Origin: Plebeiibacterium sediminum
GTDB lineage: Bacteria; Bacteroidota; Bacteroidia; Bacteroidales; Marinilabiliaceae
Assembly: GCF_026013605.1 (NCBI RefSeq)
Contig: NZ_JAPDPJ010000045.1
Location: 1 to 53,546, forward strand
Direction: 5' to 3'
Length of the DNA stretch: 53,546 nt
In this document: piece by piece, positions 18,145 through 27,718 of the stretch
Layout: the number at the start of each line of letters is the position of its first letter
Numbering within the stretch: the first letter of the stretch is position 1
Position numbers and translations under genes: made by a program
The notes under the pieces: generated by a model
Databases searched by the model: none
Seen by the model: the letters and a program-made list of their open reading frames with translations, nothing else
Told to the model about the DNA's origin: nothing

Positions 18145-19026
18145 ATGGAAAGAGATATTATTAAAATAAACGAAGATTTATGTAATGGCTGTGGACAATG
18201 CGTTCCGGGCTGTCATGAAGGAGCTTTACAAATTATTGATGGTAAAGCAAGGTTGATTAGCGATTTAATGTGTGATGGCCTTGGTGCCTGCCTTGGCCAC
18301 TGTCCTCAGGGTGCAATGGAAATAGAAAGGCGAGAAGCCGAAGCTTATGACGAGGTAAAAGTTATGGCTCAAATGGTGGCTAAGGGTAAAAACACCGTAA
18401 TTGCACATTTAAAACACCTTAAAGACCATAATGAAATCGGTTTCTTAAAAGAAGCCATGGGTTACTTAAAGGCTAATCAGGATAAATACGATTTTGATTT
18501 ACAAGAAATAATTAACGTGATGCATAATAAAGTTGAAGTAAAACCTATGGGACACCATGGAGGTGGATGTCCAGGTTCTCAGAGTCAGGAAATTAAACGA
18601 GGTGGATTTTCTCTTGCTACAGAATCGAATGCAACAGAACAACCTTCGGAGCTACGTCAATGGCCTGTTCAAATGCATTTAATTAATCCTGCAGCAAGCT
18701 TTTTTAAAGAGGCTGATATGGTTTTAGCTGCAGACTGTGTTCCTTTTGCAATGGGTAATTTCCATCAAAAATTCCTTAAAAATAAAGTATTAGCCAATGC
18801 TTGTCCAAAGTTGGATGATGGTATGGAAATTTACTTGAACAAGCTGGTTTCTTTAATTGATGATGCCAGAATCAACTCTTTAACTGTAGTTATCATGCAA
18901 GTTCCTTGTTGTGGAGGATTAATGAATTTAGCTCAGCAGGCTCTTAACAAGGCGAGTAGAAAAATTCCTATTAAAAGAGCTATTATCTCAATTGAAGGAG
19001 AAGTTCTTTCAGAAGAATGGGTTTAA
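18145..19026 (+). CDS. Ferredoxin-type Fe-S protein linked to Hcp
   Basis: A 293-residue protein. The N-terminus has two ferredoxin-like motifs: CNGCGQCVPGC (Cys13, 16, 19, 23), which is complete, and CDGLGACLGHCP (Cys43, 49, 53), in which Leu46 replaces the second cysteine, so that site could hold a 3Fe cluster or none. The remainder (from about 140) carries more cysteines (GGGCPGSQ, ADCVPFA, NACPKLDD, VPCCGGLM) and may hold another centre. It probably feeds electrons to Hcp, encoded 136 bases downstream (inference from gene order, which recurs in anaerobes). Confidence 0.85.
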   Translation: MERDIIKINEDLCNGCGQCVPGCHEGALQIIDGKARLISDLMCDGLGACLGHCPQGAMEIERREAEAYDEVKVMAQMVAKGKNTVIAHLKHLKDHNEIGFLKEAMGYLKANQDKYDFDLQEIINVMHNKVEVKPMGHHGGGCPGSQSQEIKRGGFSLATESNATEQPSELRQWPVQMHLINPAASFFKEADMVLAADCVPFAMGNFHQKFLKNKVLANACPKLDDGMEIYLNKLVSLIDDARINSLTVVIMQVPCCGGLMNLAQQALNKASRKIPIKRAIISIEGEVLSEEWV

Positions 19027-19108
19027 AAATGAGGCGAAAGTTAAAAGTTACAAGTCGATAATAGTAAAATAAAAGCTTGTATTATTTTAACTCACAATAA
19101 ATCACAGC

Positions 19109-19127
19109 AAATGCAATCATTGCATTT
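19109..19127. promoter_or_regulatory. Palindrome upstream of hcp
   Basis: AAATGCAAT-C-ATTGCATTT is a perfect 19-base odd palindrome 35 bases before the hcp start. It shares TGCA...TGCA ends with the palindrome at 18103-18114. It may be an operator or an RNA hairpin. Confidence 0.45.
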
Positions 19128-19162
19128 AAATATTAAAAATTAAAACACTTAAAACAGATATC

Positions 19163-20809
19163 ATGAGTATGTTTTGTTACCAATGTCAGGAAGCAGCCAA
19201 AGGAACTGGTTGTACAGTTAAAGGAGTTTGCGGAAAAACAGATGAAGTTGCTGCTCTTCAGGATGTATTACTATTTGTATCCAAAGGATTAGCTCACGTT
19301 AATACAATTGCCCTACAAAACAATATAGAAAACAGCAACGCATTTAAATACATGATTGATGCTTTGTTTATTACAATAACCAATGCCAATTTTGACAGTA
19401 ACAAAATTGTTTCTAAAATAAATGAAGGAATTCAACTTCGTGATGAATTAAAAAATGTCTTAATGGCAAAAGGAGTTGAAATTCAAGCAAATGAACATTC
19501 TGTAAATTACAGTGGTTCTTCTAAAGATGATTTTCTAAAAGTTGCTCCTGCAATAGGAATACTTTCAATTGAGAATGAAGATATCCGCTCTTTAAAAGAA
19601 TTACTAACATACGGAGTTAAAGGTATGGCTGCTTATGCAGAACATGCTATTAATCTAGGGTATGAAAGTGATGAAATCAGCCTGTTTATTCAAAAAGCAC
19701 TGGTTGCTACTACAAACAGCTCTTTAACTGCAGACGAGTTAGTTGGTTTAGTGCTTGAATGTGGTAAATATGGTGTTGATGTGATGGCTTTATTAGATAA
19801 AGCAAATACAGAAAGCTTTGGAAATCCTGAAATAACCTCAGTTAATTTAGGAGTACGTAACAATCCCGCTATCTTAATCTCTGGCCATGATTTAAAAGAT
19901 ATGGAAGAATTGCTGAAGCAAACAGAAGGAACTGGTGTTGATGTTTACACACACAGTGAAATGCTTCCTGCAAATTATTATCCTGCATTTAAAAAGTATG
20001 AGCATTTCGTGGGAAATTATGGTAATGCCTGGTGGAAACAAAAAGAAGAGTTTGAATCTTTTAATGGTCCTGTTTTATTTACCACAAACTGTATTGTGCC
20101 TCCTAACGAAAGTTATAAAGACCGAATTTATACAACTGGCGCAAGTGGTTTTGAAGGATGTACTCATATTGCAGACAGAAAAGATGGACAACCTAAAGAT
20201 TTTAGTATAATCATTGAACATGCTAAAAAATGTGCTTCTCCAACAGAAATTGAAACAGGCGAAATTGTTGGTGGATTTGCCCATAACCAGGTAATGCAAC
20301 TTGCAGATAAAGTGGTTGATGCCGTAAAAGGTGGAGCCATTAAAAAGTTTGTTGTAATGGCAGGTTGCGATGGTAGAATGAACAGCAGAAGCTACTACTC
20401 TGAATTTGCTAGTGAACTTCCAGAAGATACAGTAATTCTAACTGCGGGATGTGCCAAATACCGATATAATAAACTTCCTTTAGGTGATATAGGCGGTATT
20501 CCAAGAGTATTAGATGCAGGTCAGTGTAATGACTCTTATTCTTTAGCGGTTACAGCTTTAAAACTTAAAGAAGTTTTTGAATTAGAAGATATTAATGATT
20601 TACCAATCGTTTATAACATTGCGTGGTACGAGCAAAAAGCTGTAATTGTATTACTTGCATTGTTAAGCCTTGGAGTTAAAAATATTAACCTGGGACCAAC
20701 ACTTCCGGCTTTCTTATCACCAAACGTGGCAAAAATTTTAATTGACACTTTTAATATCGGTGGAATTACAGAAGTAAAAACTGATATAGAGCATATGATT
20801 TTATCATAA
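19163..20809 (+). CDS. hcp: Hydroxylamine reductase / hybrid cluster protein
   Basis: A 548-residue Hcp of normal length. The N-terminal cysteines C5-x2-C8-x8-C17-x5-C23 hold the cubane cluster in the spacing used by strict anaerobes. Further conserved segments bind the hybrid cluster: '[13 protein letters not shown]', '[12 protein letters not shown]', 'GCTHI', '[12 protein letters not shown]', '[10 protein letters not shown]' and 'GQCNDSYS'. Hcp reduces nitric oxide and hydroxylamine in the cytoplasm. It follows its probable ferredoxin partner and is ended by a strong terminator. Confidence 0.97.
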   Translation: MSMFCYQCQEAAKGTGCTVKGVCGKTDEVAALQDVLLFVSKGLAHVNTIALQNNIENSNAFKYMIDALFITITNANFDSNKIVSKINEGIQLRDELKNVLMAKGVEIQANEHSVNYSGSSKDDFLKVAPAIGILSIENEDIRSLKELLTYGVKGMAAYAEHAINLGYESDEISLFIQKALVATTNSSLTADELVGLVLECGKYGVDVMALLDKANTESFGNPEITSVNLGVRNNPAILISGHDLKDMEELLKQTEGTGVDVYTHSEMLPANYYPAFKKYEHFVGNYGNAWWKQKEEFESFNGPVLFTTNCIVPPNESYKDRIYTTGASGFEGCTHIADRKDGQPKDFSIIIEHAKKCASPTEIETGEIVGGFAHNQVMQLADKVVDAVKGGAIKKFVVMAGCDGRMNSRSYYSEFASELPEDTVILTAGCAKYRYNKLPLGDIGGIPRVLDAGQCNDSYSLAVTALKLKEVFELEDINDLPIVYNIAWYEQKAVIVLLALLSLGVKNINLGPTLPAFLSPNVAKILIDTFNIGGITEVKTDIEHMILS

Positions 20810-20861
20810 TACTGCCTAATGTTTACGCATAGGTTTTAACAATAGAATGGTAAGTAGGTTT

Positions 20862-20897
20862 CCCCCATTGTAATCAATACAGTGGGGGATTTTATTT
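20862..20897 (+). terminator. hcp terminator
   Basis: CCCCCA...TGGGGG stem with further pairing inside, followed by ATTTTATTTT. Confidence 0.8.
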
Positions 20898-20931
20898 TAT
20901 GAATAATTCCATTTTATTTGTAATAAAAAAA

Positions 20932-21462
20932 ATGCCATATAAAACGGTTGATTCAAAAATTACCTTCTTAAAACTTGAGCAGAGAATAGACTACTGCTTA
21001 ATAGAAAATAAACACATAAAACTAATTAAGCAGGATACTCCAATTACTGCAGAAAGCTATTTAAAACTTTACACTACAGTTGGAGAAAATTACAATTGGC
21101 TGGATCGTTTATTTATGGATAAATCCATATTAATTGATAAAATCAACTCTCCCAGAACACAGATCTTTACATTTTCAATTCATGAAGAATTTGCAGGTTA
21201 TTGCGAATTGATTTTAGAAGAGAAATATGTGGAGATTTTATACTTTGGTCTTGCCCAGCAATTTATTGGTAAAGGATTTGGTAAATACTTACTTTCAAAA
21301 ACCATTGAAAAAGCATGGAGTTTTAATCCTCAATGGATTCAATTGAACACTTGTGATCTCGATCACCCTAATGCACTAGGTACATATAAAAGTTTGGGCT
21401 TTGTTGCATACAAAACAATGACAGAAAAGAAAAAGGTAAAAAGAACAGAATCTGAAGGTTAG
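20932..21462 (+). CDS. GNAT family N-acetyltransferase
   Basis: A 176-residue acetyltransferase. The acetyl-CoA binding region is recognisable as 'FGLAQQFIGKGFGKYLLSKTIEKAW' (about 117-141, Q/R-x-x-G-x-G/A pattern), followed by the C-terminal 'TCDLDHPNALGTYKSLGFVAYKTM', a typical motif B. The substrate is unknown. I chose the ATG at 20932; an in-frame ATG at 20899 lies directly after the hcp terminator T run, which would leave almost no leader. Confidence 0.85.
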   Translation: MPYKTVDSKITFLKLEQRIDYCLIENKHIKLIKQDTPITAESYLKLYTTVGENYNWLDRLFMDKSILIDKINSPRTQIFTFSIHEEFAGYCELILEEKYVEILYFGLAQQFIGKGFGKYLLSKTIEKAWSFNPQWIQLNTCDLDHPNALGTYKSLGFVAYKTMTEKKKVKRTESEG

Positions 21463-21480
21463 TACATTACCAACAAGAAA

Positions 21481-21508
21481 AAACCCCTTGGAAAAATCCA
21501 AAGGGTTA
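21481..21508. terminator. Bidirectional terminator
   Basis: AACCCCTTGG pairs with CCAAAGGGTT (one mismatch), between the convergent GNAT and sucD genes, with an A-rich left flank. Confidence 0.7.
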
Positions 21509-21539
21509 ATTCATTAATGGTTACACGTTTCAAAATATC

Positions 21540-22409
21540 TTATCGCAATGCATTCTTCATGGTAACTCCTAAATCCGCAGGAGATTCTACTACATGAATT
21601 CCACATTCCTTCATCACTTCCATCTTGGCTGCTGCAGTATCTGCTGCTCCACCAATAATTGCTCCTGCATGCCCCATCCTACGACCTTTGGGAGCTGTTT
21701 GACCGGCAATAAAACCAACAACAGGTTTAGTACCATTTTCTTTAATCCACAAGGCAGCTTCTGTTTCCATACTTCCACCTATTTCGCCAATCATAATAAT
21801 TCCCTCCGTATCCGAATCATTCATTAATAATTCCACGGCATCTTTAGTTGTTGTTCCAATAATAGGATCACCACCTATACCAATACAAGTACTCTGACCT
21901 AAACCTTGTTTTGTTAACTGATCAACAGCCTCGTAAGTTAATGTACCAGATCTGGAAACTACACCAATTTTACCTTTAGTATGAATAAAGCCTGGCATAA
22001 TCCCTGCCTTTGCTAGGCCTGGAGAAATAACTCCCGGACAGTTAGGGCCAACTAATCGTGTATTCTTATCCTTCAAGTAATCTTTTACCTTTACCATATC
22101 AGCAGTAGGTATGCCTTCAGTTATGGTTATTGCAACATTAATTCCTGCATCTGCTGCTTCCATTATGGCATCTGCTGCAAAAGCCGGAGGTACAAAAATG
22201 ACAGAAACATCTGCCCCTACTTCATCTACAGCATCTTTTACTGTATTAAAAACAGGCAGGTCTAGATGAGTTGTTCCTCCTTTTCCAGGAGTAACCCCTC
22301 CTACCACATTTGTTCCATATTCTATCATTTGCGAAGCGTGAAAAGAACCTTCACTTCCAGTAAAACCCTGGACAATTACTTTTGATTTATCTGATAACAA
22401 TACACTCAT
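21540..22409 (-). CDS. sucD: Succinyl-CoA synthetase alpha subunit
   Basis: A 289-residue SucD of normal length. It has the CoA-binding Rossmann region ('[33 protein letters not shown]'), '[12 protein letters not shown]', and the active-site loop '[13 protein letters not shown]' with the histidine that is phosphorylated in the reaction succinate + NTP + CoA. The beta subunit gene sucC is not next to it, as is common in Bacteroidota where the two can be apart. Confidence 0.97.
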   Translation of the reverse strand: MSVLLSDKSKVIVQGFTGSEGSFHASQMIEYGTNVVGGVTPGKGGTTHLDLPVFNTVKDAVDEVGADVSVIFVPPAFAADAIMEAADAGINVAITITEGIPTADMVKVKDYLKDKNTRLVGPNCPGVISPGLAKAGIMPGFIHTKGKIGVVSRSGTLTYEAVDQLTKQGLGQSTCIGIGGDPIIGTTTKDAVELLMNDSDTEGIIMIGEIGGSMETEAALWIKENGTKPVVGFIAGQTAPKGRRMGHAGAIIGGAADTAAAKMEVMKECGIHVVESPADLGVTMKNALR

Positions 22410-22853
22410 AACATATATATTTATCTAAATACTTAGGGTATGTAAATTATAATATTTTTTTTATTCTCCCAATTGCTTTTCAATTAAATAACCACTGACT
22501 ATAAATTTTGTTTAACATTTTTTAAATAATAATAAATATCACAATAAATTTTCCAACTTAAAAACTCAAATGATTAATTTTTTTGAGATAATCCAATTCA
22601 AAGAAATCTAACACACCTCTTTCAATTTCTAATTTCGTAACCTTTTGTTAATATTTATTTAACCTTTTAATGGATTCATCATTTGCAACCAATAAATATA
22701 ATCAATACTATATCAAAACGTTACTATTCATTAATAGATATATAATTACGCCTTAATATTAGATTAACACTTATACCAGTTAGCTGAAATATATTTGTTA
22801 GTACAACACACGGGGATTATTTAATCATTTTTTTAACTTTCTTACTTAACATT
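22410..22853. other. AT-rich intergenic region
   Basis: No gene seen. On the plus strand TATATTTG (22790-22797) fits the -7 box and would serve the chemotaxis receptor gene at 22854; its -33 is unclear. Confidence 0.4.
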
Positions 22854-24497
22854 ATGATGAAGTGGAAGAATCTTAAAATTGCACAAAAACTAACCTTTAG
22901 TTTTGCTGTACTTCTTTCAATATTTATTCTTTTTGGTGCTATGGCTATATTAAGGATGAATACTATTAAAAGTTCGGCTAATATGGTTTCAGAACATCAA
23001 CTACCTACCGTTAAAAAGGTTGCTGAATTGGAGCGAAATTGGCAACAGGCTATTTTTTACCTAAGAAGTTATGGTTACAGCCATAATAAAGAATTTTTGT
23101 ATGATGGTTTAACTCACCTTCAATTTACTCAAAACCTACTCGAGGAAGTAAAAACTTTATTAAAGCATAATCCATCCTTAAACAATCAACTAAAAGTTTT
23201 AGAGACCGAGTTAAACTCCTTTACAACTCTTGTAAAAGAGGCTCAGGCAGCTATGGATTCCGGCCAGGAGAATTTATCGCTTATCGATGACTCCATGGAT
23301 AATGGAATTCTTCTTACACAACTATTATCAAGCACTTTATTTCGCCAAACAGAAATGGCAGTTAATAATAATATCATATTAGCTTCAAATTCGAGTCTGA
23401 TCTTGATTGGTGGATTATTAATACTCACCGTTATCAGTTTAATAGCATCACGATACTTAACAAAATCCTTAACCAAACCTGTTTATCAACTGGTTGAATT
23501 TGCCAAACAACAAGCTAAAGGTCAACTCAATAAAGATTTTGAGCTAGACCAAAAAGATGAAATTGGTCAGCTTGCAACAAGCATCCGAAGCAGTAATACC
23601 ATTATAAAAGAAATGGTAATTCGATTAAATGAAGCTTCAAAAAAAATTAAAGAAATGAGCGAGAGCTTTAACTCAAAGGCGGTTAGACTTAATGAGTTTT
23701 CTTCTTCACAAGCATCTTCTTCTGAGGAACTATCTGCTGCAATGGAAGAAATGGCTTCACTCATCAATCAAAATGCAAATGATGCACAACAAATTGCTAT
23801 CATTAATAAGGAATCAACGGAAACAATAGACAGTGAAATGGATCAAACACAACATGCCATGAGAGTAATGGATAAGTTGATCGATCGCGCTCAAATTATT
23901 AAGGAGATTGCTTTACAAACAAATATTTTGGCCTTAAACGCAAGTATTGAGGCTGCCAAAGCAGGAAATCACGGTCGTGGTTTTGGTGTTGTTGCCAAAG
24001 GAATTAGAGAATTGGCAGAAAGAGCACAAGATATTTCTGCAGATATTAATGCTATTTCTGCTGAAGGAAAAGAATTCTCAGGCTTAGCAGGAAATAGTTT
24101 AAAACGAATACTTTCGGAAAGCCAAAAAACAACAACATACATTGATAAAATTACAAACTACTCTGTAGAACAAAAAAGTGAAGTCTCACAAATAACTTCA
24201 GCTGTAACTGAATTTAATGAGCACACCCAACGTATAGCTATAATGGCTGAAAGCATGTCGGAAGAATCTGATATTTTAAAGAATGAATCAAAAGAGATGC
24301 AAAAAATGTTAGAATTTTTCTCCGTTGATGGAAATATTATAATCAAAGAGAAGAAAAAAAATAAGAAAGTAAAAAAAAAGCAAAGACACCAACCGCTTAA
24401 TGAAATAAATCAAAAATTACATGATCTAAATATTCCGGAGATTGTTCCTTCTCATGTACAAAACGTCAAAAGCAAACAATTTGAATCCGTTAAATAG
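22854..24497 (+). CDS. Methyl-accepting chemotaxis protein
   Basis: A 547-residue receptor: a membrane helix at about 12-32, a four-helix-bundle periplasmic sensor (33-180), a second helix (about 182-202), HAMP (203-255) and a signalling coiled coil with the hairpin tip '[40 protein letters not shown]' broken over about 352-390. The tail is very basic ([15 protein letters not shown]) and has no CheR-binding pentapeptide. No che gene is in the window and most Bacteroidota lack flagella, so it may couple to gliding or another output (inference). It is monocistronic with a strong terminator. Confidence 0.93.
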   Translation: MMKWKNLKIAQKLTFSFAVLLSIFILFGAMAILRMNTIKSSANMVSEHQLPTVKKVAELERNWQQAIFYLRSYGYSHNKEFLYDGLTHLQFTQNLLEEVKTLLKHNPSLNNQLKVLETELNSFTTLVKEAQAAMDSGQENLSLIDDSMDNGILLTQLLSSTLFRQTEMAVNNNIILASNSSLILIGGLLILTVISLIASRYLTKSLTKPVYQLVEFAKQQAKGQLNKDFELDQKDEIGQLATSIRSSNTIIKEMVIRLNEASKKIKEMSESFNSKAVRLNEFSSSQASSSEELSAAMEEMASLINQNANDAQQIAIINKESTETIDSEMDQTQHAMRVMDKLIDRAQIIKEIALQTNILALNASIEAAKAGNHGRGFGVVAKGIRELAERAQDISADINAISAEGKEFSGLAGNSLKRILSESQKTTTYIDKITNYSVEQKSEVSQITSAVTEFNEHTQRIAIMAESMSEESDILKNESKEMQKMLEFFSVDGNIIIKEKKKNKKVKKKQRHQPLNEINQKLHDLNIPEIVPSHVQNVKSKQFESVK

Positions 24498-24520
24498 ATT
24501 TTATAAAACCCATATTGTAA

Positions 24521-24551
24521 AAGCAGAAATCAGTTGATTTCTGCTTTTTTT
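24521..24551 (+). terminator. Terminator of chemotaxis receptor gene
   Basis: AAGCAGAAATCA pairs perfectly with TGATTTCTGCTT over a 2-base loop and is followed by TTTTTT. Confidence 0.88.
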
Positions 24552-24584
24552 GTGTTTATCATAGATTATAAAATCTGCTTTATG

Positions 24585-24592
24585 TATTTTTG
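24585..24592 (+). promoter_or_regulatory. Putative mnmE -7 box
   Basis: TATTTTTG fits TAnnTTTG, 20 bases before the mnmE ATG. No -33 TTTG at the right distance. Confidence 0.4.
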
Positions 24593-24612
24593 CGTCAAAT
24601 TAAAGCATTGAA

Positions 24613-26028
24613 ATGATAAATCTTGAAGATACTATTGTAGCTGTTTCTACAGCTCAAGGCGCTGGTGCTATTGCTGTTATTCGATTAACAGGTCCGGATA
24701 GCATAATTATTTGTGATAAAGTTTTTAAATCGGTTAAATCCGGGAAAAAATTAGTTGATCAATCTGCCAACACTGTACATTTTGGTTCTTTAATCGATGA
24801 AGATAAAGAATTAGATGAAGTACTGATCAGTATCTTTAAGGCTCCAAACTCTTTTACCGGAGAAAATACAGTTGAAGTTTCTTGTCATGGAGCTCCCTAT
24901 ATTCAACAAAAAGTACTGGAGCTTTTCATTAAAAATGGTGCCAATCTAGCTGCACCGGGCGAATTTACTCAAAGAGCCTTTTTAAATGGAAAGATGGATT
25001 TATCGCAGGCTGAAGCTGTAGCTGATTTAATTGCATCACGTAGTGAAGCGGCTCGCAGGGTAGCCTTACAACAAATGAAAGGTGGTTTTTCGAATGAATT
25101 AATTCACCTAAGAGAACGCTTGCTAAACTTTATTTCATTAATTGAATTGGAACTTGATTTTAGTGAAGAGGATGTGGAGTTCGCTGATCGCTCTCAATTG
25201 GTTGATCTGGTAAATGAAATTGAGCATCTACTGTCTAAATTAATCAACTCTTTTTCATTAGGAAATGCAATTAAAAATGGTATTCCTGTAGCTATTGTTG
25301 GCCATACAAATGCCGGTAAATCAACACTTCTGAATACTATTTTGCAAGAAGACAGAGCAATAGTTTCTGACATTCACGGAACAACACGTGATGTAATTGA
25401 AGATACGATTAACATAGAAGGAATTACTTTCCGTTTTATTGATACTGCAGGAATAAGAAAAACTACCGATGCCATTGAAACCATAGGTATTGATCGTACA
25501 TTTAGCAAAATTGAATCAGCATCTATTGTTGTTTTAATGTTGGATATCAATGATCCTAATGAAAAGATACACGAGGCCATTGCTGATGTTAAAAATAAGA
25601 TGAATGAGGCTCAGCAGTTAATTGTTGCTATAAACAAAATTGATCTGCTGACCGAAGATGAAATTGCACAACGTTTTGATCAAAATAAATTCAAAGAACT
25701 TTCAGGATCTGATGCCATCGTTCCTCTTTCTGCTAAAAAACAAATAGGAATTGAATTATTATCAGAAGAATTGATTAAAACCATCAACCTTAAAGCGGTT
25801 GACAACGATGAAGTGATTGTTACTAATGCTCGTCATTACGAAGCTTTAAAGCGTTCTCATGAGTCTATATCCAGAGTTGTTGATGGATTACATGCAGGCA
25901 TATCAGGTGACTTCCTTGCTCAGGATATTAGAGAAGTATTATACTTTTTAGGTGAGATCACAGGTGGAGAAATACAAACAGACGAAGTATTAGGTAATAT
26001 CTTTAAAAATTTCTGTATCGGAAAGTAG
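24613..26028 (+). CDS. mnmE: tRNA modification GTPase MnmE
   Basis: A 471-residue MnmE (TrmE/ThdF). With MnmG it makes the 5-carboxymethylaminomethyl group on U34 of tRNAs. The N-terminal folate-binding domain begins 'DTIVAVSTAQGAGAIAVIRLTG'; the inserted G domain has G1 GHTNAGKST near residue 235, G3 'DTAGIRKT' and G4 'NKID'; the C-terminus ends in the obligatory FCIGK with the catalytic cysteine. The 3' end of this gene is a known integration site for some genomic islands in other phyla, and here an accessory stretch follows. Confidence 0.97.
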   Translation: MINLEDTIVAVSTAQGAGAIAVIRLTGPDSIIICDKVFKSVKSGKKLVDQSANTVHFGSLIDEDKELDEVLISIFKAPNSFTGENTVEVSCHGAPYIQQKVLELFIKNGANLAAPGEFTQRAFLNGKMDLSQAEAVADLIASRSEAARRVALQQMKGGFSNELIHLRERLLNFISLIELELDFSEEDVEFADRSQLVDLVNEIEHLLSKLINSFSLGNAIKNGIPVAIVGHTNAGKSTLLNTILQEDRAIVSDIHGTTRDVIEDTINIEGITFRFIDTAGIRKTTDAIETIGIDRTFSKIESASIVVLMLDINDPNEKIHEAIADVKNKMNEAQQLIVAINKIDLLTEDEIAQRFDQNKFKELSGSDAIVPLSAKKQIGIELLSEELIKTINLKAVDNDEVIVTNARHYEALKRSHESISRVVDGLHAGISGDFLAQDIREVLYFLGEITGGEIQTDEVLGNIFKNFCIGK

Positions 26029-26056
26029 GCCGTGCGAAAGCTGCGAAATATTAATT
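26024..26056. repeat. Short dispersed repeat, copy 1
   Basis: A 33-base element beginning AGTAGGCCGTGCG that overlaps the mnmE stop codon. It matches about 24 of 33 positions of the copy at 29257 and about 23 of the copy at 30547. Confidence 0.5.
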
Positions 26057-26146
26057 TACAAGTTGGTTATATTACCATACCCAAAAGTTTTGTTCATTAT
26101 TCATTTGGATAAATTACCTGTGGAATTATTAAATATTCAAATTTTA

Positions 26147-27097
26147 CTATGAAGTTTTATCATAAATAATTGAATATCTATAATCAATTATTTCCAGATA
26201 ACTATTTTGCATTTCCATTGAAAGAAATGATTCACTTATCCACTTTATAGCTTTGGGTCTATTTTTTAAATAACGTTTATATACACCATTAATCTGCTTT
26301 TCATTTAATCCCAAATCCTCACCAAAATTATTGAATGATTTCCTGTTTAGTTTTTTCTTCTTCCCCCCTAATGTTAAAGCTAATTCCTCTGTATCTTCAG
26401 GAAGAACAATGGACACATTTAATAAATCATATGCAGGTGCTAATATCCATTTCCCATTAGATAAAATCATTGAGAAATTTTTAAGATGCATATCATTATT
26501 GCCTGTCAAAAAACAAAAGAGGGTCAGTTCAAAAAGAAATAATTTATCCAATAAAGGATTAGCAGAATATTCACTGAGCGCCTTTCCAATTTTTTCCATT
26601 GAACCTTTATATTTATCAAAGGCTTCGGTTATTTGAAACATATCCAGCATATGCATCTTATCTCCTTGTTCTGTTCGGTCAATTCGTTTGGTAATATAAG
26701 AAAGCTCACCTGATTGTAACCTGATTAAACTCGATGGGACTACATTAATTCCAAAACTTTCTGCAATTCGCATTGTTAAATGTTCGTTGGCTGGCATTTC
26801 CGGATAGTCTTCAGAAGCAGGTTTAAATATATAATTACCACCTAATGCACCAACTACAGTCAGTCTATTATCTGTTTTATCCCTGGAGTCTTCAACTACA
26901 CTCATTGAAAGCTTTGGTTGTACACCTGGAACTGTCACACTGCGTTCAACAACATTTTTTGCTAACTCTGACATATTATCCAGACCATAGGGAATGATGG
27001 GTGCCCTGACTGTACCAAAGAAGCGTTGGCTGCAAGATTCATGATACTCACCTTCTCCATCAATATTCTTATAACAATACAAGCATTTTTTACTCAT
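26147..27097 (-). CDS. hipT: HipT-like kinase toxin (HipA core domain)
   Basis: A 316-residue HipA-fold serine/threonine kinase without the N-subdomain, which is encoded separately upstream. It begins with a zinc-finger-like C5-x2-C8...H19-x2-C22. The Gly-rich loop 'GVQPKLSMS' (58-66) holds the likely regulatory serines; 'GNNDMHLKNFS' has the catalytic Asp202 and 'APAYDLL' the metal Asp224. HipA proteins phosphorylate GltX and E. coli HipT phosphorylates TrpS, blocking tRNA charging; the target here is unknown. It overlaps hipS by 8 bases and is last in a three-gene toxin-antitoxin operon. Confidence 0.9.
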   Translation of the reverse strand: MSKKCLYCYKNIDGEGEYHESCSQRFFGTVRAPIIPYGLDNMSELAKNVVERSVTVPGVQPKLSMSVVEDSRDKTDNRLTVVGALGGNYIFKPASEDYPEMPANEHLTMRIAESFGINVVPSSLIRLQSGELSYITKRIDRTEQGDKMHMLDMFQITEAFDKYKGSMEKIGKALSEYSANPLLDKLFLFELTLFCFLTGNNDMHLKNFSMILSNGKWILAPAYDLLNVSIVLPEDTEELALTLGGKKKKLNRKSFNNFGEDLGLNEKQINGVYKRYLKNRPKAIKWISESFLSMEMQNSYLEIIDYRYSIIYDKTS

Positions 27098-27422
27098 CTT
27101 CTTCTTTTAAAGGAACAACACTCACTGCGCCAATACAATTTTGACAACAAGCTAATAATAATCCCATCCGATCATTTTTATTGATCTTCCAGCTATTTGA
27201 AGCTATTTCTAACAACCATCCTTCTGGAATTAGTCCCTCAAAAAAAGGAAAAAGCCTGTTGGATTTATATTCCTGGCCCCTAACCGGCATTGTAAAGGTC
27301 AAAAAGTGATCCGGATAATTTATTACATAATCCTTATCATAAGTAAAAATATAATCTCCATCATTATTCTCAATGAGAATACCTGCCAATTTATCATTAT
27401 ATAAAACTTTAGCTTTTCTCAT
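27090..27422 (-). CDS. hipS: HipS-like protein (HipA N-terminal subdomain)
   Basis: A 110-residue protein equal to the HipA N-terminal subdomain: 'KVLYNDKLAGILIEN', 'YVINYPDHFLTFTMPVR' and 'FFEGLIPEGWLLEIASNSWKINKNDRMGLLLACCQNCIGAV', the last being the signature of that subdomain. In the E. coli HipBST system this small protein is the antitoxin that inhibits HipT. It overlaps hipB by 4 bases (ATGA) and hipT by 8, so the three are translationally coupled. Confidence 0.88.
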   Translation of the reverse strand: MRKAKVLYNDKLAGILIENNDGDYIFTYDKDYVINYPDHFLTFTMPVRGQEYKSNRLFPFFEGLIPEGWLLEIASNSWKINKNDRMGLLLACCQNCIGAVSVVPLKEEDE

Positions 27423-27640
27423 TGATTAGAAATATTATTAACCTCTTTTGAACTAACAGGAGCTAACACATGACCAAACATAGCGAGCACTTGGTTAACC
27501 TTATCGAGATTTAAATTACTTTTTCCTTGTTCAATTTTCCTTATAACAGTTAAAGCTACTCCTGCCCTATCTGCAAATTCCTCTTGAGTAAGATTCACCT
27601 CTTTTCTTCTTTCTTTAACAAATTCTGCTAGACTCTTCAT
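27419..27640 (-). CDS. hipB: HipB-like XRE antitoxin/repressor
   Basis: A 73-residue Xre/Cro helix-turn-helix protein: 'TQEEFADRAGVALTVIRKIEQGKSNLNLDKVNQVLAMFG' (about 17-55), an HTH of the HipB kind. I place the start at the ATG at 27640 (MKSLAEFVKERRKE); an in-frame ATG three codons earlier at 27649 lies inside the first operator palindrome. It presumably binds the three palindromes upstream and represses its own operon, and may hold the toxin complex. Confidence 0.9.
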   Translation of the reverse strand: MKSLAEFVKERRKEVNLTQEEFADRAGVALTVIRKIEQGKSNLNLDKVNQVLAMFGHVLAPVSSKEVNNISNQ

Positions 27641-27660
27641 TATATGCATTTAAATATAAT
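27639..27660. promoter_or_regulatory. HipB operator 1
   Basis: ATTATATG-N6-AATATAAT (one arm mismatch), overlapping the hipB start codon. Centre at 27649.5. Confidence 0.7.
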
Positions 27661-27664
27661 TACT

Positions 27665-27672
27665 CAAATATA
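27665..27672 (-). promoter_or_regulatory. hipBST -7 box
   Basis: Minus-strand TATATTTG, a perfect -7 box, lies between operators 1 and 2; the -33 position falls inside operator 2, so repressor binding would block the promoter. Confidence 0.6.
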
Positions 27673-27678
27673 GCTAAA

Positions 27679-27700
27679 ATTATATGCTTTCTCATATAAT
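27679..27700. promoter_or_regulatory. HipB operator 2
   Basis: ATTATATG-N6-CATATAAT, perfect 8-bp arms. Centre at 27689.5, exactly 40 bp from operators 1 and 3. Confidence 0.75.
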
Positions 27701-27718
27701 CATCTACTTTTTACTGTA

